DNA from: Dryococelus australis
Taxonomy: Eukaryota; Arthropoda; Insecta; Phasmatodea; Phasmatidae
DNA: 64,000 bases
Assembly: GCA_029891345.1 (NCBI GenBank)
Contig: CM056994.1
Span: 222,185,991-222,249,990, forward strand
Direction: 5' to 3'
Part shown: piece by piece, positions 58,701-64,000 of the stretch
Numbering within the stretch: position 1 is the first letter of the stretch
How the letters are laid out: each line of letters starts with the position of its first letter
The notes under the pieces: model-generated
What the model was told of the DNA's origin: nothing
Database searches by the model: none
The model's input: only the letters and a program-made list of their open reading frames with translations
Program-made: the position numbers and the translations under genes

Positions 58701-59706
58701 ACAACTTTAATTTGAGCATCCAGAAAACTTTCAGTGTCCATAATACCTTCTAAACTGCAGCCGATTTCACAACATTTCCCATTCTTACACAAAGTTCACG
58801 AGATAATAATTCTTGTAATTTTTCGTCCTTTTCTAATATAAATAAGCTCATTATTCGTTAATTCTCTATCGAAAATGATATTAGTTTCGTATGTTAAAGC
58901 TGTAATTATTTATCTAGGGCAGCATAAATTATCATAGTTGTTAATTTTATTAATATATTGTTTTGCTATTATATCTTTAGTTAAACTAACCATTTTTTAA
59001 ATTTATTTCCTCTTGGTATTTTATAAACACAAATATCGAAAGTGGTTTCATTTATATCTACATTTTCGTTGGATGTAATTACGTTCTCAGTTTGATTAAG
59101 TAAATTTTCGGCTTTTAAATTGTTATTTCTTGCAGCCGAAATAGTGTGGTAAAAATTCTGATTATTTACATATATTCTCATTTGAACACCTTGTTTATAA
59201 CCAGTTAATTTTCTTATTGCTTTCATTGTTGCGTGAAACAGCATTTCAAGCAGCATTATTTTTTCTACTGGAGTTCCTTCTAAATTATTTATACAAAAAC
59301 CATGTGTTGTTTGCCAAATGTTGAAAGCATCATTAAAATTATGACTGATTTCACGAATTTCATAGGGTGGTCTTCTTTATACATGTTCATTAAAAATGTT
59401 TTGTTTGAAAAGGGTAAATTTTTGTGATTTTTATTTTCTATTAGCTTATAAATTATTATAGAATGATAATATTTATTCCAATTCCGTTCTATCTTTGGGA
59501 TATAATTCATTTAAATTGGCATAAGAAAATAGTAAATTTGCAAAGTTTCTTTTTCTTTGCTCATTTATAATTCTTGGTATAATAGCTGCAATTAAATCTG
59601 CTTTCCTTAGGTTATACCAATATTTAATTTTAAATTCTCTAGCTATAATTCTCAGCTCTTGCCATCTCTTCTTATTTAATGCAATTGTTAGTTTGTTCAT
59701 CGCCAT
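55800..59706 (-). pseudogene. Polinton protein-primed DNA polymerase B, broken
   Basis: The N-terminus at ATG 59706 reads MAMNKLTIALNKKRWQELRI and RKADLIAAI, a SAP/Rho-N-like helix pair common at Polinton PolB starts. Next are 58981-59510 (TGYKQGVQMRIYVN) and a Cys-rich zinc-binding region at 58360-58800 (CEIGCSLEG, CDKPYNN...HNEC, CRQNCNGYC). The exonuclease I region follows near 58105-58140 (YFFVYETTQDTDFH). Then come SALNGTWTALELNKAIEKGY (56699-57007) and the palm motif YYDTDS at 56181-56198. The end is near 55800. At least a dozen frameshifts or stops. In Exo I the usual DFE is VYE (Val at 58130-58132), a loss of the first metal-binding Asp. Confidence 0.88.
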
Positions 59707-59858
59707 TTTGGTTATTTATAAGATAATTTTATAATAAGATTATTTATAAGAAATGCAAATTTCATGAGACTTTAAAAAATATAGAATAAATTAGAAATAT
59801 AGAATAGAACAAATCAAACAATTGATAAAAATATTAATAATAGTGATATCGTTTTTAA

Positions 59859-60253
59859 CTAGGTAACTTCTTGCTTTTATTATATTCCCTCATATAGATC
59901 TTCATATATTCACCATAACAATTTTTTCATTTTGATGTATATTTATCCATAATATTTTTATTTATAATACCTAATGCTGTATTGTGTGCTTTACTATTTT
60001 TGTGTCTTTTGAGAGTTAAATTACAAACATATTTTCCACAATTGCATAAAACTTTCTCTTTATTTAAAGCCTTGCGACTTAATATCTTATCTTTTTGTCA
60101 TTCATAATGATTTCTAGCATATTCGGCGGCACTTTTTTTACAGGTGTTAATATGTTTATCTTTTGCATGTTAATGCAAGTGAAAAATTTCTACATTTAAT
60201 AATTCATTGAAATTTTTACAAAGCTTATTATTTTTATTTTCATAAGAGGGCAT
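59859..60253 (-). pseudogene. Small Polinton zinc-finger protein
   Basis: From ATG 60253 the minus strand reads MPSYENKNNKLCKNFNELLN. After an in-frame TAA near 60170 come CKKSAAEYARNHYE and a C2H2-like finger, LCNCGKYVCNLTLKRHKNSKAH (Cys pair, Leu, His pair), near 59970-60045. The end is at 59859. Such small fingers are common Polinton accessory genes. Function unknown. It is divergent from the 60356 ORF. Confidence 0.55.
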
Positions 60254-60355
60254 ATATTACATTTAATTTATTAAAATTAATTAAAAAAAGATTTAAAAAA
60301 TTAATATAAAATTTTTATTTATTTTTTATAATTTATTTCTTTGTAAATAAACAAA

Positions 60356-60640
60356 ATGGCGTTTCGGCTCAAAAAGTTGAAGAATTCATATGAATTGACT
60401 AAACTACAAAACCTAGAATTAATATATGGTATGCTGCTACAAAATTTCAAATTTGGGTATCAAAATTTGGTAAAAAAAATTAATTGTATGCTAGACTGTA
60501 GATATAAAATTACTTTACCTGATTGTTATTCAAATATATTTGATAAAAATGATTTAAAATTAATAAATGAGAAATATGTTTTTATAACGTATAAAGGTTT
60601 AAAAGAAATGAAAAATGGAAAAGCTGTGCATTATATCTAA
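60356..60640 (+). CDS. Intact 94-codon Polinton ORF of unknown function
   Basis: It begins MAFRLKKLKNSYELTKLQNL and is basic in its first third. A middle LDCRYKITLPDCYS is followed by a lysine-rich end, stopping at 60640 just before the right inverted repeat. It is one of very few uninterrupted frames in the element. No domain recognised. Codon use is AT-rich, like other Polinton genes. Confidence 0.5.
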   Translation: MAFRLKKLKNSYELTKLQNLELIYGMLLQNFKFGYQNLVKKINCMLDCRYKITLPDCYSNIFDKNDLKLINEKYVFITYKGLKEMKNGKAVHYI

Positions 60641-60649
60641 TTCATTTAA

Positions 60650-61256
60650 ATGTTTTTCAATTTTTTTTTTAATCTTTCCATTTGATTTTTAGTTCAATTT
60701 GCTTGTTTTTGGGTTGGATATGTTTGATTTAGATTACTTGCTTGCAAAATTGTCATTTCTAGAAAACATGAAAAAAGTTGCTTCAAAAGCAAGAAATTTG
60801 CTTGATTTTGGGCTAAATACTTGGGAAAAAATCCTGAGTGACTATTATTGAAAAAAAAAAGAGGCAAATTTGCTTGATTTTGGGGTTAAATATTGACATA
60901 AAATTGTTTGATTTTTGGAGGGGTAAAATAGCTTATTATTGGCCTAAAATTGTTTCATTTTGGGGTTGAATAGCTAGTTTTTTGCTTGATTTTGAGGGCG
61001 GATAAATTGAAGTGGGGGAGAGGCAAATGTGAATTCTGGGGGTTGATAAAAATGCTTGATTTTGGTGGTTTTGGACTATTTTGATTCTTTTTGGGGGCTT
61101 TGGGTGTTTTGGGGTTTTTGAGGGTTTTTGGATACAAATCATGGGAAATTGGTTGATGTTGGCTTGAAATTGCTTGATTTTGAGATCAAATTCGAGGTTT
61201 TTGGGGTCAACTATAAGATAAAACTAGGACTGTCCTCAATGTACCCATATACTACT
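60650..61256 (-). repeat. Polinton right terminal inverted repeat
   Basis: Reverse complement of 46346-46970, with the same order of TTGCTTGATTT motifs. It ends CCCATATACTACT. Visible substitutions and indels between arms indicate age. Confidence 0.9.
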
Positions 61257-61262
61257 GTCTCC
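61257..61262. other. Polinton target-site duplication, right
   Basis: GTCTCC, identical to 46340-46345. Confidence 0.92.
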
Positions 61263-62640
61263 ATCATCACACAGGCCTTCACCTGTTTCATAGGTGTATG
61301 ACCCTTCAAGGCAAACATGTGGTCTGATTCAAAACAAAAAATTAACTACTTATTTTTGCAATCTATAAAGGCATTTGTTTCCTGCAAAATGTTCAACCCA
61401 GGCACTGCATCGCATACTAAGTCGGGAACCACACAAAAGTTTTGTGTCCAAGAGCTTCACAAAATTTTGAAATGAAGGTTTAAATACATATCAACCTGAC
61501 TTCTTTATCCATTAGCCACCAGAAATGTATAACCTTTTTCTATCAAAAGAATGTTTTAATGTGAGTTGAGCCCTAAGCAACCAACTTGCAAACTCTTGGC
61601 TCACTAAACATGAATATGCACCAGTATTTACCATCGCCTGTAACTCAAAACTCACCCACAGTGAATTGAACACATGCATTTTTTACTTGCCCTATCTTTG
61701 CAACCACCAACTGTTCCTGCTCATTCTTTACCTCATTGTCAATACCCTTACTCCCTATGGAATAGTCCAGAATGTGCCCTAATCCAGTGCAATCAAAGCA
61801 CTTCTGTTTTTATTTTTGGAACACACTACAACATGAAGCACAGTGGTCAACCTTCCCACAGTTGTAGCACGTTATCTTGGTCTTCCTAGCACTATCAATG
61901 TCCACAGAATCCACATCACAATCACATTTAACCTGTTGCTCAGAATTATACAGATCAGAAGAATACATCAGAGTATCAACTTAGACTCCACAAGCCTTCA
62001 GTTCCTGCTCAGTTTTAGGATTCATAATAAAGGCAATCATATGTGGAGATAAAGGGACCATATTTTATAGAACTAGAGCAATCATTTATTCATTGTTAAG
62101 CAATACTGCGAAGGCAACAGAATGCTCTGCCAGATCCTGGATGAATTGGCTAATTTTTTCCTTCCATTTCTGAAAGTTATGAACATATTTTTTCACCATG
62201 TCCTGTTTCAAACTTTTAGGACACAGTGTACTCCACAATGTAGATTTAACCTGATACCATGCTTGCCCCTGCTCCAAACCTCCAGAACTCTATCTGGGGC
62301 CACACCCAAATAATGGGGAATAAGCCCCCGAAGGTGTTCCATGTATGTTTTGACCATCGAAATCCATTTTACACAATCGATAGAATTTATAACTCGAGAA
62401 GGGAGAACTGTTGAAAATCACTTAATAGGATGCCATGAATGCCCCACGGGGCACCAAACTAATGTCTCTCTCTCTGGGCATGCTCTGTCATCTATTACAT
62501 TGGGACCAACATTTTCAACAACCAAAAGTTTTGCTGCAAACCTTTTGCGCAAACTATCAATATTTTCTCTTTCCTCCGAGTGCACTCGAGCAGCCTGGAA
62601 ACTACCTATCAACTCTCATTTGTTCGTTTATGAAGCCAAG
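61263..62640 (-). pseudogene. gag: Gypsy element C gag and protease region, right of the Polinton
   Basis: Minus-strand reading begins near 62640. The capsid segments are 62418-62612 (IGSFQAARVHSEERENID) and 62086-62277 (WYQVKSTLWSTLCPKSLK). Then come two CCHC zinc knuckles near 61765-61860 (CYNCGKVDHC and CFDCTGLGHI), the RNA-binding part of Gag. A degraded protease region continues to the Polinton at 61263. Pol resumes at 46339. Stops and frameshifts throughout. Confidence 0.75.
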
Positions 62641-62734
62641 AAATAGACATCAAACAATCTTACAACACAGTACACTATTAGCAACTAAGCACCTAAGAGC
62701 AGAGTGGCACAGTTTTCTGTACTACTTAATGTCT

Positions 62735-64000
62735 TTGCATAATATCAAAGGTTGCCATATGGGTGGGAGAGTAACACATTTTTACCTTCAGAACCAATAG
62801 TAACATAGGGTACCAGTTGAGAAACAATAATGTACGTTCAATTGATTATCAGATTTGCTAGCCCACAAATAATGCTGGTATACATGTTAGCAAAAAGATG
62901 TACTGTCTTAAATATATTTCCATACAGAAAGTATGTCTACTAATCTTAATATCTAAATGACCAGTAGTCTCTGAGGCTATGTTATGTTGAAGACATAATC
63001 TGAACCTACTTCCTGTGAATCGCAAAAATGCATACTATATAATAAGTGCACAAGTATCGTCTATTTTGTACCACTTGATACAAAGTCAGGATCTCCAATT
63101 CTGCACTACTATTTTCTTTTTTATGTGAACTCATACCTCCCTATATACACTACTCAACACTGAATATATTGATATCAAAAGGTCAATTTGGATAAATATT
63201 GGGTAAAGAATCCATAAACCATTAACAAACACACAATATAAAATTATATAAAATAGTTTCAAATATGTACGAGCCTTTTTCTTACACAACTGAGTACTAT
63301 TAAGAAAGGTTTAACCCTCAGCATACTAAATATACAGTACTCAGATTTTAGTTACCAAGAATCGTTTTTGAACTACTTGTTTACTGAGCCAGAATCTTCC
63401 ATTTTACACTACTCCTTTCTTTTATATGTGAGCACAAACCTCCTGAGTTAAACTACTTAACACTGCTTTTATAGATATCAAAATGTCAATCTGTGTACAT
63501 ATATATTTGGTATAGATTTAATAAACCATAGCAAAACACACTGGCTAAAATGTTATTAAAATAGTTTCAAATGTGTGCAACCCTCTTTCTTCCACATCTG
63601 AGTACTATTAAATAAGGCTAACCCTCTACGTGCAAACAATACAGTACTCAACTTTGAGTGAACAAGAATCATCTATTTTTTCACTACTTGATTACAGAGT
63701 CAGAACATTTAAACTTGGGGAACAGCTGTAATATCCAGCAGTGAACTGTCACCTGCTTCCAAAAATAACTTTTGTAGATGTTACCTTAAGTTTTGAAGCG
63801 AAGCGAAGACTTCACTCAAGAAAAATTACATGAATAAGACAGCCATACAGCAAACTCTGATTTCTCGATTACCAAGCGAAAAGTAGCATGTTTATTCTTT
63901 AAAATATGGCGCACAAGATTTGCCATTTCAAAGAATGTGCGCATCCAAATAAAGCTTAAATAATGAACGCTGCAAACGAGGACGTGAAACATTTGACCAT
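62735..64000 (-). mobile_element. 5' LTR of Gypsy element C (long), cut by the window end
   Basis: Homologous to 41215-43080 (see that entry) but without the SINE and Tc1 insertions. It contains two tandem copies of a unit of about 305 bp where the left LTR has one. The true outer end lies beyond 64000. Confidence 0.75.
63060..63690 (+). repeat. Two tandem units of about 305 bp in the Gypsy C LTR
   Basis: Units near 63060-63370 and 63370-63690 share ACTACTTGxTTxCxxAGxCAG, TATGTGAxCxCAxACCTCC, GATATCAAAAxGTCAAT, AATAAACCATA-like, GAGTACTATTAA and TACAGTACTCA in the same order. Confidence 0.75.

Larger units (their letters stand above)
46346..61256. mobile_element. Maverick/Polinton DNA element, about 14.9 kb, full length
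   Basis: Bounded by GTCTCC duplications and about 610-bp inverted repeats starting AGTAGTATATGGGTACATTG. It contains the Polinton gene set: protein-primed-type DNA polymerase B, retroviral-type integrase, FtsK/HerA-type packaging ATPase and adenain-like cysteine protease. It also has capsid-like, PLA2-like, fibre-like and Bro-N proteins. Genes lie on both strands. It is inserted in Gypsy C between gag/protease and RT. Every gene is disrupted, so the copy is inactive. A SINE-bearing insertion lies at about 53820-54436. Confidence 0.95.

Overview
The window is nuclear DNA of a eukaryote, most likely an insect with a large, transposon-rich, AT-rich genome. The signs are long AT-rich non-coding stretches, microsatellites, tRNA-derived SINEs, insect-type Gypsy/errantivirus-like retroelements, Tc1-like elements, a Maverick/Polinton, and isolated GC-rich exon-like islands with GT/AG borders. 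There are no bacterial operons, no CRISPR array and no convincing free-standing tRNA or rRNA gene. I cannot name the species.

Host-gene signal is sparse. A GC/CpG-rich block (about 781-1870) looks like a promoter and 5' UTR. An excellent short coding exon lies on the minus strand (5198-5305: splice acceptor, ATG, charged/acidic N-terminus, GTGAGT donor). Two weaker plus-strand exon candidates lie at 31105-31135 and 37169-37314. The rest of the unique DNA is intronic or intergenic.

Mobile elements make up most of the remainder. (1) 8331-15050: a 5'-truncated Gypsy element on the minus strand. Its 3' LTR is split by a 3.4-kb foldback element with long inverted repeats (8984-12405), which itself holds a Tc1-like mini-element (10124-10688). 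(2) 18400-19640: the 3' end of pol from a second minus-strand Gypsy. (3) 20052-30834: a pair of about 630-bp LTRs enclosing a decayed env-bearing, errantivirus-like gag-pol-env (21299-28543). (4) 32820-35250: a 5'-truncated Jockey/CR1-type LINE. (5) Three copies of one tRNA-derived SINE family (35398, 37316, 41768) and a different SINE at 54010. (6) 41215-64000: a minus-strand Gypsy with very long LTRs. Its body is split by a complete-length Polinton (46346-61256) with 6-bp target-site duplications (GTCTCC), about 610-bp inverted repeats and recognisable PolB, integrase, packaging ATPase, adenain-like protease, capsid-like, PLA2-like, fibre-like and Bro-N genes. All are broken by frameshifts and stops.

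The most interesting inference is that the 3.4-kb foldback element and the Polinton share the terminus AGTAGTA and both show 6-bp target duplications (ACGGTC/ATGGTC for the foldback). The foldback may therefore be a non-autonomous element moved by Polinton integrase. It also carries clusters of GCCATCTTG-type and TGACCTTTGACC-type motifs, which resemble YY1/Pho and nuclear-receptor sites.
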